The notes: a model not told the origin generated them from the sequence alone. A stretch of DNA of 64,000 nt from Enterococcus mediterraneensis (GCF_900604485.1 NZ_UWOP01000002.1:124001-188000), one strand, 5' to 3'. Counted from the first letter of the stretch, positions 1 to 8,744 are shown. A program made the numbers and translations.

Positions 1-374
1 TGGCAAACAGCTTTACCCAAATCATCCCTAAACAGCTGGCTGGTTTCTGGGGATTAGTCATCGCATTGATCTCAGCGCCAGGTACTTTCTTTATTTCCAA
101 CGACGGCTTCTACTTTGGCGTCTTGCCAGTCCTAGCCGAAGCCGGTCAAGCATACGGCTTCACAAATATGGAAATGGCTTTAGCTTCTTTAATGGGGCAA
201 GCGTTCCACTTATTGAGCCCATTAGTCGCATTCATCTACTTGCTGTTGCGTTTGACAGGTTTGGATATGGGACAATGGCAAAAAGAAGCCGCTAAATACG
301 CTCTTGGTATCTTTATCATTTTTGTTGTTACGATCGTTCTTTTGGGACATATGCCATTATACATCCCACAATAA
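1..374 (+). CDS. CitMHS-family citrate transporter, C-terminal part (5' end outside window)
   Basis: The reading frame is open from the first bases and ends at the TAA at 372-374, giving about 123 residues. It is hydrophobic with at least two membrane segments and a polar stretch (FFISNDGFYFGVLPVLAE) typical of the C-terminal half of CitMHS transporters, which carry citrate complexed with a divalent metal ion across the membrane. The next genes, a CitO-like regulator and citG, support a citrate role. The N-terminal part lies outside the window, so ion preference cannot be judged. The family call is from sequence character and context. Confidence 0.8.
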   Translation, partial: ANSFTQIIPKQLAGFWGLVIALISAPGTFFISNDGFYFGVLPVLAEAGQAYGFTNMEMALASLMGQAFHLLSPLVAFIYLLLRLTGLDMGQWQKEAAKYALGIFIIFVVTIVLLGHMPLYIPQ

Positions 375-390
375 ATCCAGCATCATCAGA

Positions 391-420
391 CCGAGGCGCT
401 CACTACGCCTCGGTTTTAGT
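391..420 (+). terminator. Rho-independent terminator after the citrate transporter
   Basis: Perfect 8-bp stem CCGAGGCG (391-398) / CGCCTCGG (406-413) with a 7-nt loop, followed by TTTTAGTTT. It separates the transporter from the regulator gene. Confidence 0.85.
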
Positions 421-515
421 TTAACAAACAAAATGAGAAAGACGCAAATTATCGCTGGAATATTCTTGTTTCATCAATTATTATGAAGAAAATCATTCCA
501 AAAAAGGAGACAGTT

Positions 516-1211
516 ATGAGCCCCATCATTGCAGCGGTCAATAAAAATCTGGATCTATCACAAAATAAACCATTGAAACACTTAGTTTATGAAGCATTCC
601 GTAAAACCATCATTCTAGGAGATATTCCTGCTGGTGAACGGATCAATGAAAAAGAGTTTTCCGAAACATTGAATATCAGTCGTACCCCTATCCGCTTTGC
701 TTTACAAAAATTAGCGGCAGAACAATTAGTAGAACATATCCCTAAGATCGGTGTGATCGTCAGAGGAATCAGCATCAAAGACGCCTATGAAATTTATGAT
801 ATAAGAAAATCACTGGATACGTTGGCAACGATCCGAGCAATGGAAAAAATGAACGAGCAAGACTTTGAAGAATTAAAAGCCCTTTTAGAACAAGGGGAAG
901 CTTTTAATCGTGAGGATAAAGTTGATGAACTGCTTACGAACTTTTCTGATTTCAATTCATTTATCTATCAAAAAAGCCAGATGCTGCGTTTGAAAGAAAT
1001 CGTGACAGAACTGCAAGCCTATCTGGTCTATTTTCGCGATATCGCGATCCGGGCATCTGAGCGCCGTTCAAAAGCGTTGGAAGAGCATTGGCTGATCTAT
1101 CGCGGCATGAAAACAAATGATATCGAGCAGATCACGCTGATCACCCATGAACACTTGGACCGCTCACTGCAATTCATCATCAAAGAAATGGAGCGTCATC
1201 AAATTGAGTAA
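516..1211 (+). CDS. citO: GntR/FadR-type regulator, CitO-like activator of citrate genes
   Basis: 231 residues. The N-terminal winged helix-turn-helix lies at about residues 22-80 (EKEFSETLNISRTPIRFAL is the recognition region) and is followed by an all-helical FCD-type ligand domain. CitO-type proteins bind citrate and activate citrate fermentation operons. The ATG at 516 is preferred over an in-frame upstream start at 483 because AAAAAGGAGA (501-510) sits 5 nt before it. The gene lies between a citrate transporter and citG and overlaps the citG start, so the two are probably translationally coupled. The GntR/FCD assignment is firm; CitO orthology rests on context. Confidence 0.8.
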   Translation: MSPIIAAVNKNLDLSQNKPLKHLVYEAFRKTIILGDIPAGERINEKEFSETLNISRTPIRFALQKLAAEQLVEHIPKIGVIVRGISIKDAYEIYDIRKSLDTLATIRAMEKMNEQDFEELKALLEQGEAFNREDKVDELLTNFSDFNSFIYQKSQMLRLKEIVTELQAYLVYFRDIAIRASERRSKALEEHWLIYRGMKTNDIEQITLITHEHLDRSLQFIIKEMERHQIE

Positions 1212-2097
1212 CCCCTTTTCAAAGCAAATAGCCGATTATGCGGAAAAAGCCCTTTTCTACGAGGTTTTTTTGACGCCAAAACCGGGACTGGTAGACCGGC
1301 AAACCAACGGCGCCCATCAAGATATGGATTATCAGACGTTTATAGCAAGTATCCAAGGTTTGTCGCCGTTTTTTGTGGAATATTTTGAAGCCGGCTATAC
1401 CCATCAAGGCGATTTGGAAACATTGTTTGACAAGCTGCGGCAACTGGGGATCTTTGCGGAAAAAGCGATGCTGACTGCTACAAACGGCGTCAATACCCAC
1501 AAAGGCGCTAATTTTTCATTAGCGGTTTTATTGGGGGCAACAGGGTTTTATCTTCAGTCCTGTCAGCAATTGCCCTTCTCAGAAAAAGATACCGCGGAAG
1601 TCCTGAAAATCAGCGCGTCAATGACACAAAATCTGATCCAAAAAGATTTTAGCGATCTGCATCTAAAAACGACACTTTCCTACGGTGAAAGATTGTATTT
1701 GGAAAACGGGATCACCGGTATCCGCGGGGAAGCTGCAAAAGGATATCCAGCGCTGGCTGATTTCGTACTGCCCTTTTTACGAACAGCACAGCCTGAAGAT
1801 CCTCAAGTTATCTTGTTGCGGGTACTGGTCCTTTTGATGAGCGAGATCGAAGACAATAATCTTTTGCATCGCGGCGGTTTTTCTGCTTGGCAGTTAGTAA
1901 AAGACGAAATGAAAAAAATCCATCAAGCCAATCTTCCTAGTGAAAAATTGGTTGATGAATTAATAAAGTATGATGCTGTCTTGATCCAGCGTAATTTAAG
2001 TCCGGGCGGTGCCGCGGATCTGCTGTCTTTAAGTATTTATTTTGCTTTATTGGAAGGCATCCTTCCTGATCCTGCTATTCCTCTCCCGTCGGTATGA
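1204..2097 (+). CDS. citG: Triphosphoribosyl-dephospho-CoA synthase (CitG)
   Basis: 297 residues. CitG makes 2'-(5''-triphosphoribosyl)-3'-dephospho-CoA from ATP and dephospho-CoA, the precursor of the prosthetic group of citrate lyase acyl carrier protein. Family motifs are present: TPKPGLVDR near the N-terminus, then GAHQDMD, NTHKGANFSLA and the GEAAKGYP region. The preferred start is the TTG at 1204, with GGAG at 1190-1193; it overlaps the end of citO by 8 nt. Earlier in-frame starts lie inside citO and add sequence atypical of the family. The 3' end overlaps the convergent response regulator gene by 23 nt. The citrate lyase genes it serves are not in this window. Confidence 0.9.
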   Translation: MSNPFSKQIADYAEKALFYEVFLTPKPGLVDRQTNGAHQDMDYQTFIASIQGLSPFFVEYFEAGYTHQGDLETLFDKLRQLGIFAEKAMLTATNGVNTHKGANFSLAVLLGATGFYLQSCQQLPFSEKDTAEVLKISASMTQNLIQKDFSDLHLKTTLSYGERLYLENGITGIRGEAAKGYPALADFVLPFLRTAQPEDPQVILLRVLVLLMSEIEDNNLLHRGGFSAWQLVKDEMKKIHQANLPSEKLVDELIKYDAVLIQRNLSPGGAADLLSLSIYFALLEGILPDPAIPLPSV

Positions 2098-2788
2098 AGG
2101 TATAGCCGATCCCCCAGATCGTCCGCAGGTAGCGGGCATTTTTAGGATCGTCTTCGATTTTATTGCGCAGATGATTGATAAAGACCATGATCGTGTTGTT
2201 GTCTAGTTCACCGTCTTCCCAGACACTTTGATAAATCTGTTCTTTTGAAAAAACCTGATTAGGATGCTCCAAAAAGAACTGCATCAGTTGTGTTTCTTTT
2301 GAAGAAAGCTTGATCAGCTGATCCTTTTTGAAAAATTGATACCGTGTTTTATCAAATCGAAAATCCCCTATTCGTAATTCATCACTTGGTGCGGAGTAGC
2401 TTTGCTTTTTGATGACTTGGCCGCGATTGAGCATGGCTACGATTTGCGCCTTCAGCAGTTTAGGGGAGAAAGGTTTTGTGATATATTGATCCGCTCCGAC
2501 TTCCAGTCCTGTGATCATGTCATCTTCGCTATTTTTCCCGCTGAGAAACATGATGGGCACTAACGGATCTTTTTCGCGGATCAATTGTGCAAGGTGATAC
2601 CCATCATTTTCATATTCCAATGTAATATCTAAAAGATACAGATCAAAAGTAACCCGCGACATGATATCGATGGTCTTTTCGATAGAATCGCTTTGATAAA
2701 TCAAGATCCCAGTAGACTGCAAAGTCTTCCAGATCAAGCGGCGGATCGCCGGATCATCATCGACGATCAAAATTTTATTACTATGCAT
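2075..2788 (-). CDS. OmpR/PhoB-type response regulator
   Basis: 237 residues. The receiver domain (about 1-120) has the acidic pocket at D10-D12, a predicted phospho-acceptor D54 in the motif LLDITLEY, and the ITKPF lysine motif. The C-terminal winged-helix DNA-binding domain ends with the typical RTIWGIGYTF motif. The start was placed at the ATG at 2786-2788, which follows GGGAGAAG; a longer reading frame upstream would run into the divergent kinase gene. The partner is almost certainly the sensor kinase transcribed divergently only 40 bp away. The target genes cannot be told from sequence. Confidence 0.92.
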   Translation of the reverse strand: MHSNKILIVDDDPAIRRLIWKTLQSTGILIYQSDSIEKTIDIMSRVTFDLYLLDITLEYENDGYHLAQLIREKDPLVPIMFLSGKNSEDDMITGLEVGADQYITKPFSPKLLKAQIVAMLNRGQVIKKQSYSAPSDELRIGDFRFDKTRYQFFKKDQLIKLSSKETQLMQFFLEHPNQVFSKEQIYQSVWEDGELDNNTIMVFINHLRNKIEDDPKNARYLRTIWGIGYTFIPTGEE

Positions 2789-2828
2789 TTTAACTTCTCC
2801 CTCTTTTGGATTTTTGAAAGGATCTGCT

Positions 2829-4643
2829 ATGCAAAACAAACCTTCAAGCAAATGGCTGCATCTCAGTTTGATCGGTGTAGCTCTCTTAACGATCGTAGGG
2901 ATCGTTTTAACTGTCATCAGCTATAATAGCACACGAGATCACGCTTTAAAAATGGGTAAAAATCAATTAGTCAAAATCAATGACTATGCTACCAAGATCT
3001 TGTCCTTGTCTATCAAGAATTACTCAGATATTTTAGAAAATTATACCACTGACTTTTTTAAAGAGTCCGCTGGAGACAAATTATTAGAAGAAAACAAATT
3101 AAATCACGAATTTCGCCGCGCAAATAAAGCGCTGGAGGCTGTATACTTTATTGACAGCAACGGAAAATTACTGGAAGGCTACCGTTTCACAAATGATACT
3201 TTGCAAAAAACCGACAAAATATCCGCCGCTGTCCTCAAAGATCCTTATTATACACAAGCACTGCAGGGTACAGTCGAAGGCAACGGCGCTGAATATTTTA
3301 CTGAACATGCGTCCTATATCAATCTTTATCAAAAAGTAGTCGATACTGCCGGAAAAATGCAAGGAACTTTAGTAGTTCCTCTAAATCTTGAACAGCTGTA
3401 CGAAAATGAGATCTTGACTACCGATAATGACTATTACGGATATACGATGATCAAAAACCAAGAATTCCAAGTGATCGCTCACCCTGACAAAAAACAAATC
3501 GGCTGGGACATCATTGGGGATCGTAAGAAAAGATATCCCGATTTGGATTTCTCAGATTTAGAACGTCTGCAAAAAGTCCAAGCAAGTAAATCTCATGGCA
3601 CGCTGACCTATTACTCTTACTGGTGGACGGATAAAACGCCGACGAGGACACTAAAAATGAGCGCTTTTCAACGTTTGAAAATCGGTAAAGCCCATTGGAT
3701 CATTGCCAGCAGCGCTGACTTCAAAGAAAGAAACGGACTGGTTCTGCAAGAAATCTTAATCCTTATCGGCTTGTTTTCACTGCTTTTAGCGCTGACACTT
3801 TTAATCATTTTAAGTCTTCGGAGTTACTATCGACGAAATCAGATCTATGTTGAAAATATCCGTCTCAAAGAAACCCAAGCACTGCAACTGCAGCAATATA
3901 AATTGGAAAAAAGTTTCTTGCAGGCTTCCAAATTGGAAACGATCGGTTTATTGACTACTTCTATCGTCCATGATATGAACAACTTCTTGACGCCTCTGTT
4001 GGGAAATCTCCAGCTTTTGTTGGACGAACATCAAGAAGATGAAGTACTGCATGGAGATCTGCAAGAAGTCTATCAAGCTGCTCAAAAAGGGCAACGTTTG
4101 GCCAACAACGTGCTGCGCTTTTCTAAAAACACTGCCACTTCCCGATCAAAGCATAATTTGAAAGCTGTGGTTGATGAAGCCGTCCAAACAATGCGTTTCC
4201 TTATTCCCAAATCAGTAGAGATTCAGTTGAAAACGAAACATGTTGGGAAAAGTATGTTCGAAAAAGATGATTTGCAAGTACTGCTTTATAATCTGATCAC
4301 TAATGCTTATCAAGCGGCGGGAAACGATGCCCAGATAAAAATCCATTTGAACAAGCCCACAGATCTCCAAAAGAAATACTTTGAAGGTCGTTCAGCAAAA
4401 TATAAAACAAAAGATTTTGCGATTTTACAAATCAAAGACAATGGACCTGGTATTCCGAAAGAAATTCAGCAGGAGATCTTCACACCTTTTTATACGACAA
4501 AATCGGCAGATGGCGGGACTGGCTTAGGTTTGTTCATCGTTTCCTCCATCATCAAAAAACATGACTGGCTGTTGACACTGGAAAGTTCTGAGACAGGGAC
4601 TGCTTTTATCATCGCGATCCCTACCTCTTCTAAAGTCCAGTAG
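2829..4643 (+). CDS. Sensor histidine kinase with extracytoplasmic sensing domain
   Basis: 604 residues. A transmembrane segment at about 10-32 is followed by a roughly 265-residue extracellular domain, probably of double-Cache type, then a second transmembrane segment at about 304-327 and a cytoplasmic kinase. The phospho-acceptor His is H381 in IVHDMNNFLTPL. The ATPase domain shows the N box (NLITNAYQAA, about 487), G1 (DNGPGIP) and G2 (GGTGLGLFI). The ATG at 2829 has AAAGGA 6 nt upstream and is preferred over a TTG at 2814. The gene is divergent from its likely partner regulator. Cache domains bind small ligands such as carboxylates, so citrate or a related acid is possible, but that is inference from the neighbours. 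Confidence 0.9.
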   Translation: MQNKPSSKWLHLSLIGVALLTIVGIVLTVISYNSTRDHALKMGKNQLVKINDYATKILSLSIKNYSDILENYTTDFFKESAGDKLLEENKLNHEFRRANKALEAVYFIDSNGKLLEGYRFTNDTLQKTDKISAAVLKDPYYTQALQGTVEGNGAEYFTEHASYINLYQKVVDTAGKMQGTLVVPLNLEQLYENEILTTDNDYYGYTMIKNQEFQVIAHPDKKQIGWDIIGDRKKRYPDLDFSDLERLQKVQASKSHGTLTYYSYWWTDKTPTRTLKMSAFQRLKIGKAHWIIASSADFKERNGLVLQEILILIGLFSLLLALTLLIILSLRSYYRRNQIYVENIRLKETQALQLQQYKLEKSFLQASKLETIGLLTTSIVHDMNNFLTPLLGNLQLLLDEHQEDEVLHGDLQEVYQAAQKGQRLANNVLRFSKNTATSRSKHNLKAVVDEAVQTMRFLIPKSVEIQLKTKHVGKSMFEKDDLQVLLYNLITNAYQAAGNDAQIKIHLNKPTDLQKKYFEGRSAKYKTKDFAILQIKDNGPGIPKEIQQEIFTPFYTTKSADGGTGLGLFIVSSIIKKHDWLLTLESSETGTAFIIAIPTSSKVQ

Positions 4644-4660
4644 AATACCTTTCGAAACAA

Positions 4661-4710
4661 ATCCCAGCGGTAACGTTATCTTTTACGTTGCCGTTGGGAT
4701 CTTTGCTTCC
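4661..4710. terminator. Bidirectional terminator between the kinase and psiE-like genes
   Basis: Inverted repeat 4661-4676 / 4685-4700 of 16 bp (ATCCCAGCGGTAACGT and its partner), with two G-T wobble positions and an 8-nt loop. It lies between convergent genes. Confidence 0.75.
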
Positions 4711-4714
4711 AAAT

Positions 4715-5128
4715 TTATTTTGATTTTTTCGTATGGAAGGCTTTGATTTTTTCTAAAAGCAGAAGGACTAAAACCAAAACAAGAATCGCTCCGGATAAAA
4801 ACAGGGTTTCCAATCCGCTACCATGAGCCAACAGCAACTCTCTAAGGATTGCTGTGATACTGATCAAAATCAAATACCTCACTGGAATATGGTGACCTTC
4901 TTTGACATATCTCAACAGCATCAAGATGATTTCCAACAAAATAAACAATGTCGCGATTTCTTCGATCAAAACAGATAACGAGCTGAAGGAATGCAGTGGA
5001 ATCATTTGGCTGAAGATCGTATAAACTGCTTCCCCCATAGTAATCAATACGATGATGATCAAAACTGCTAACAAAACATCGACACTCAAGCTGATCGTTT
5101 TTTCAAACCTGTCAAATTTCCCTCCCAT
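4715..5128 (-). CDS. PsiE-family membrane protein
   Basis: 137 residues with four hydrophobic segments (about 15-38, 55-75, 83-103 and 108-128), the topology of the phosphate-starvation-inducible PsiE family. The mid-protein stretch YVKEGHHIPVRYLILI fits that family. Molecular function is not established for the family. The gene is a single unit ending in the shared hairpin with the kinase gene. Family call is moderately firm; function unknown. Confidence 0.75.
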   Translation of the reverse strand: MGGKFDRFEKTISLSVDVLLAVLIIIVLITMGEAVYTIFSQMIPLHSFSSLSVLIEEIATLFILLEIILMLLRYVKEGHHIPVRYLILISITAILRELLLAHGSGLETLFLSGAILVLVLVLLLLEKIKAFHTKKSK

Positions 5129-5315
5129 ACGCTTCTCCCCCTATGTCATAATAAAGCTATTATAGTAAACGATTTATTAAGTTGTATCAAAAAGAACAGG
5201 GAAAGAACAAAAATTATGCTTGTTTTCTATTGATCAAGAGAATAAGCAGGTCTTGTTAAAGTTTTTTAAAGATGTTTTGCCTATTTAGCTGGTTACCTCT
5301 TTCTATAAAAAAGTA

Positions 5316-5866
5316 TTACTTACCACGACTTTTTGAAATACCTGCATGACTGGCCAGCCCTAAACCGACACCTAATAACATCCCCAGACCGATCATGATC
5401 CATAAAACGATTCCCCAGATTGTACCGTCATAATAGATTTGTCCAAAAATACCGATGATCGCACCCAAAACGATTCCAAGAATGATCCGACTGCCATAGG
5501 CCAATCCAATGGCTTCTTCCGTTGCCGGATCGATACTTTCATAATAAGCGATTCGTTCCAGCTCTTTTTCTTCTTCTGGTCTTGTTCGCTTGACATAGAA
5601 AACACTTTTAGCTTTTTCCAGCGCGTCTGCCTCAGATAAATGCTCCTCAGCAACTAATTGGTTCATATAATCTCGCATATAACTCGTCAACTCTTCGACG
5701 TCCTCTTCCCGATTTGTCGAAAAGTTCTTTTTCGTCTTTTCTTGTAATTCTCTGGCCTTCAATTCTAAACGTTCAAAATAACTCAATTCATTTTTATCAA
5801 GTGTATTTTTGATTGTTCTTTAGCGAATTTAGTGATCGCTTCTTCTGTTTTTGGTGTAAATGTCAT
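5316..5866 (-). pseudogene. HAAS/DUF1700-like membrane protein gene with apparent one-base frameshift
   Basis: The downstream frame (5316-5786, 156 residues) has a helical N-terminal part typical of HAAS-type partner proteins of PadR regulators and two or three membrane helices at the C-terminus. Its only start is a TTG at 5786 without a usable ribosome binding site. Upstream, an ATG at 5866 overlaps the padR stop as ATGA and opens a frame encoding 27 residues (MTFTPKTEEAITKFAKEQSK...) that stops at 5783. Adding one A to the five-A run (plus-strand 5806-5810) joins both parts into one 183-residue protein. The simplest reading is a one-base deletion or sequencing error; re-initiation at the overlapping TTGA is the alternative. 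Confidence 0.7.
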
Positions 5867-6198
5867 TTTTCTTCGATCCCTTCGTAATAAGTATCCATCA
5901 ATTTTTTGATAAAGTTCCATTCTTGTTTTTTATGTTTGACAAAGGCGAGACCTTTATCTGTTAAATGATAGTATTTTCTTCTGGCGGCCTGCCCTTCTTG
6001 CCAATAACTTGTGACATAGCCGTTTTTTTCTAATCGTTTGAAGGAGACATATAATGTGCCCTCTTTTAATTCGAAGGCCTCATCGCTCAATCGTTTGGCT
6101 TCTTTCGCGATTTCATAACCGTAACTGTCTTCTCTCGCTAAGATACTCAAAATGATTGGATCGATATAACCTCTCAAAATTTCCTTATCCAGTTCCAC
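5863..6198 (-). CDS. PadR-family transcriptional regulator
   Basis: 111 residues with the PadR winged helix (DSYGYEIAKEAKRLS, then KEGTLYVSFKRLEKNGYV and RRKYYHLTDKG). PadR proteins are mostly repressors of adjacent membrane or transport genes. The start is taken as the GTG at 6196-6198 because AGGAGGT (6205-6211) lies at ideal spacing; longer in-frame starts up to 6267 lack this support. The stop overlaps the next gene's ATG as ATGA, so the two form a coupled pair. Such PadR-HAAS pairs commonly control envelope or resistance functions; the inducer is unknown. Confidence 0.88.
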   Translation of the reverse strand: MELDKEILRGYIDPIILSILAREDSYGYEIAKEAKRLSDEAFELKEGTLYVSFKRLEKNGYVTSYWQEGQAARRKYYHLTDKGLAFVKHKKQEWNFIKKLMDTYYEGIEEK

Positions 6199-6320
6199 AG
6201 AATAACCTCCTCTATCTATATACATCGCTTTACAAAGTAAGATAAAACGATGTATGTAATTTGTCAATCTGTTTGAACCAAAAAATTGAGGTATTATTCC
6301 AATTTATCTATTTTAATGCA

Positions 6321-6366
6321 AGAAAAAGCTCTCTAAACAGTCAAAAACCTGACCGCTCAGAGAGCT
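6321..6366 (-). terminator. Terminator after glutathione peroxidase gene
   Basis: On the minus strand AGCTCTCT...AGAGAGCT form an 8-bp outer stem with an inner GTCA/TGAC pairing, followed by CTTTTTCTT. It fits termination of the gpx transcript. Confidence 0.75.
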
Positions 6367-6371
6367 CGTAT

Positions 6372-6851
6372 TTATTTTTCACTTAATAATGTTTCTATTG
6401 CATCAGTCATCTTTTGCGGATCGGTTTGAGGAGCAAAACGCTGTACTACCTGCCCATTGCGATCGATCAGGAATTTAGTGAAATTCCATTTTAAGGCTTT
6501 TCCGATCGTACCTGGTGCTTGCTCTTGCAAATAGCGAAATAACGGTAACGCGTTATCTCCGTTCACATCATTGATTTCATGCATCGGAAATGTCACGCCA
6601 TAGGTCATCCGACAATTTTCTGCGGCATCCTTGCTAGAATCAAGTTCTTGCTTAAATTGATTAGAAGGAAAACCTAATACTACCAGTCCTTGTTTTTGAT
6701 ATGTGTCATAGATTTCTTCTAGTCCCTTGAACTGCGGAGCCAGACCGCATTTGGTCGCCGTATTAACGATCACTACCACTTTATCGCGATAACGCTCCAA
6801 TGAATAAGTCTCGCCCTCTTCAGACGTGACTTGAAAATCATAAATCGTCAT
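6372..6851 (-). CDS. gpx: Glutathione peroxidase family protein (thiol peroxidase)
   Basis: 159 residues, the usual size of bacterial Gpx (BsaA-like). The peroxidatic Cys is C35 in NTATKCGLAPQ, where animal enzymes have selenocysteine; the catalytic Gln in GFPSNQF and the Trp in KWNFTKFLI are present, and the Cys in AENCRMTYG is the likely resolving residue. It reduces hydroperoxides, probably with thioredoxin as donor. The ATG has GGAGGGG upstream. An IS200/IS605 element starts about 30 bp before the start codon, so transcription may now depend on a promoter at the IS end; TACAAT in the short leader could act as a -10 box. Confidence 0.93.
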   Translation of the reverse strand: MTIYDFQVTSEEGETYSLERYRDKVVVIVNTATKCGLAPQFKGLEEIYDTYQKQGLVVLGFPSNQFKQELDSSKDAAENCRMTYGVTFPMHEINDVNGDNALPLFRYLQEQAPGTIGKALKWNFTKFLIDRNGQVVQRFAPQTDPQKMTDAIETLLSEK

Positions 6852-6879
6852 GTCTACCCCTCCTTGATCCTATTGTACC

Positions 6880-7033
6880 TTGACACTCCCACGACTTAAG
6901 TCGCAAGTCTCATTCCTACGGAATTAAGGTGGGATTCTTTGGTGCCAGACCGTACGCTGTCCATTTCTGTTTTGTACTAGCCCAAAGCTAAGGGTATGCC
7001 AATACCCCGTCCTAAACCAGAGCATATAGCTGT
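6880..7033 (-). ncRNA. Probable TnpB guide RNA (reRNA/omega RNA) region
   Basis: In this family the region from the tnpB 3' end to the element's right end encodes the scaffold of the guide RNA, and the flanking host DNA supplies the guide. Here 150 nt downstream of tnpB contains several inverted repeats (for example CTAAGGGTATGCCAATACCCC on the plus strand) and ends in the terminal hairpin. The guide would begin near 6879 and read into the gpx leader. Inferred from family knowledge; RNA ends not visible. Confidence 0.5.
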
Positions 7034-8119
7034 TTAGGCTACTCGACTTTTATCATCAAGTACAGGTGCATAAATGATATTTTTTGCACCGACAATATCT
7101 CTATGACCGATATATCCACAATCAGAACAATAATACTTTCGGTCTTTTGCATGATGTTGGTACCCACAATTCGGACATCTTTGACTGGTGTAGGCTGGAT
7201 TAACATATTCAACTTTAATACCAACTAAATTTGCTTTATATTCGATAAAAGATGCTAGACGATAGAATGACCAATTACTTAAAGAATGGTTGTTTTTACG
7301 ACTTTTTCTTGTCTGTTTGCGGATATTCGCCAATTTTTCTAAACGAATAATTCCGATATTATGATTAACAGCAAAATCTACGATTTCCCTGCTGATTTTA
7401 TGATCTTGGTCTTTCATCCAACGCTGTTCTTTATCTTTTGATTTTTTTAAGGCGCTTAATTTCTTAGCTTTTCCTAACTCTTTTCTACGAGAATTATGAT
7501 AGCGTCGAATATATTTATTCATACGTCCATTGACAGAAAATTTAACTTCGTTATCCTCTGTGCAACATACCGCAGGAATCTTAATACCTAAGTCGACACC
7601 CATTATTTTCGTCGATGTGTTTAGCTTCTCAGACATTTCAATAGCAATCTGAGCCACATAGTGAGCCCCTTTTCTAGTGATCCGTAGAGTGCCGATCTTA
7701 CTAGCATTTTTTAAAAGAGAGCGCTCATATTCAGGAATATCTGCCGCAATTTCAATCTTCTTGGACTTTCCATCAATCACAAAGGGCATCTTAATTCCAG
7801 AAGGGCAAATAGTGAAATTCTGATTATTCCAAATAATAACTGGTTTCTTCAAGACAGGGATATTCTTAAAATGACTTTTCTTTGCTTTTTGAAAAACGGA
7901 TTTTGCGTCGCGGATAGCTTGATTTTTAACGGCACTATTCAATGGAGCATAAACGTCTTTAGATGTTTTTTTCGTTACTTTCTCAGCCACAATCATTTCA
8001 GAAACTAATAAATTGACTGTCTCAATATAAGCCAAAGAAGACGTTTGAATTAATTCTGTTTGTGCATTTGTTGGATCAAGCTTTATTTTTACCGTCATTG
8101 CTTGAGACATGGTCGTCAT
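7034..8119 (-). CDS. tnpB: TnpB RNA-guided endonuclease
   Basis: 361 residues. All three RuvC residues are present: D176 in MGVDLG, E261 in IIRLEKL and D341 in GHRDIVGAKNI. The zinc finger cysteines are C315, C318, C331 and C334. TnpB proteins are RNA-guided nucleases that cut the donor site after transposon excision and so favour retention of the element. The first ATG overlaps the tnpA stop as ATGA; other in-frame ATGs follow at residues 4 and 8. Nothing suggests decay, in contrast to the frameshifted tnpA and to the dead homologue at 18810-19727. Confidence 0.93.
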   Translation of the reverse strand: MTTMSQAMTVKIKLDPTNAQTELIQTSSLAYIETVNLLVSEMIVAEKVTKKTSKDVYAPLNSAVKNQAIRDAKSVFQKAKKSHFKNIPVLKKPVIIWNNQNFTICPSGIKMPFVIDGKSKKIEIAADIPEYERSLLKNASKIGTLRITRKGAHYVAQIAIEMSEKLNTSTKIMGVDLGIKIPAVCCTEDNEVKFSVNGRMNKYIRRYHNSRRKELGKAKKLSALKKSKDKEQRWMKDQDHKISREIVDFAVNHNIGIIRLEKLANIRKQTRKSRKNNHSLSNWSFYRLASFIEYKANLVGIKVEYVNPAYTSQRCPNCGYQHHAKDRKYYCSDCGYIGHRDIVGAKNIIYAPVLDDKSRVA

Positions 8120-8510
8120 CTCTTTCGTTGATTTTCTACGTATCGTTTAATTGTTTGGCTAGATACATTTCCTGCGGTAGAAACGAAATAACTGCTTGTC
8201 CAGAGGTTGGGCATAGCCTTTAACTCTGGAAATTCATCACGCAAAATTCTCGAAGTACCCCTTTCACTTTCGCCATTATGTCCGCAGGACTATACGTCGG
8301 CAGCGCATTCAAAAACAAATGACAATGGTCTGTATCTGTTTTTAAAGCAACAACCTTAAAATCATGATTATCAGCAATTTGATTAACTAACTCTTTAAAC
8401 CGCAAATCAAGTTTTGAATTTAAAAATATTTTCCGTCGGTATCTAGGGCAAAAAACAAAATGATAGTTGATTAAACTTACTGTTGTCTTGGTTCTACGAT
8501 ATTCTTCCAT
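8116..8510 (-). pseudogene. tnpA: TnpA Y1 transposase, disrupted by a one-base frameshift
   Basis: The first 90 or so residues are a normal TnpA_REP/IS200 transposase with the HUH motif in DTDHCHLFLN. The frame then ends at 8220. The missing C-terminus, including the catalytic tyrosine region SSYFVSTAGNVSS, is present in another frame and ends at 8116, overlapping tnpB. Adding one T to the four-T run (plus-strand AAAA, 8243-8246) gives a continuous 131-residue protein of normal length. Either the element has lost autonomous transposition or this is a homopolymer sequencing error. Confidence 0.8.
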
Positions 8511-8744
8511 GAATTCATTGTAGCATATTTCCGTATGCTAAGTTAATCAGCAGAACATATGGTTGTGTGCAACAAAAAAACGAGAAAGGATAGATTTAGG
8601 TTTTCGAGTTCTCAGTAGAGAACCCTCATACCTATTTCACTATCATCCCACGATTAAAACCGTGGGCTTTCTCGTTCAGAAGTTCTGTAAATTGAAAAAT
8701 AAACCTTACAGGAGCATCGATGAGGCGCTAAATGAACAAAAAAC

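Larger units (their letters stand above)
6880..8686 (-). mobile_element. IS200/IS605-family insertion sequence (tnpA frameshifted, tnpB intact)
   Basis: Both genes read on the minus strand. Subterminal hairpins are visible at both ends: CGACTTAAGTCG near 6892-6903 at the tnpB side, and CCCACGATTAAAACCGTGGG near 8648-8667 at the tnpA side. Boundaries are proposed by analogy to IS608 (cleavage after TTAC at the left end and TCAA at the right end) and may be off by a few bases; these elements do not duplicate the target site. The element sits between the gpx start region and a terminator at 8745-8764. Confidence 0.85.
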
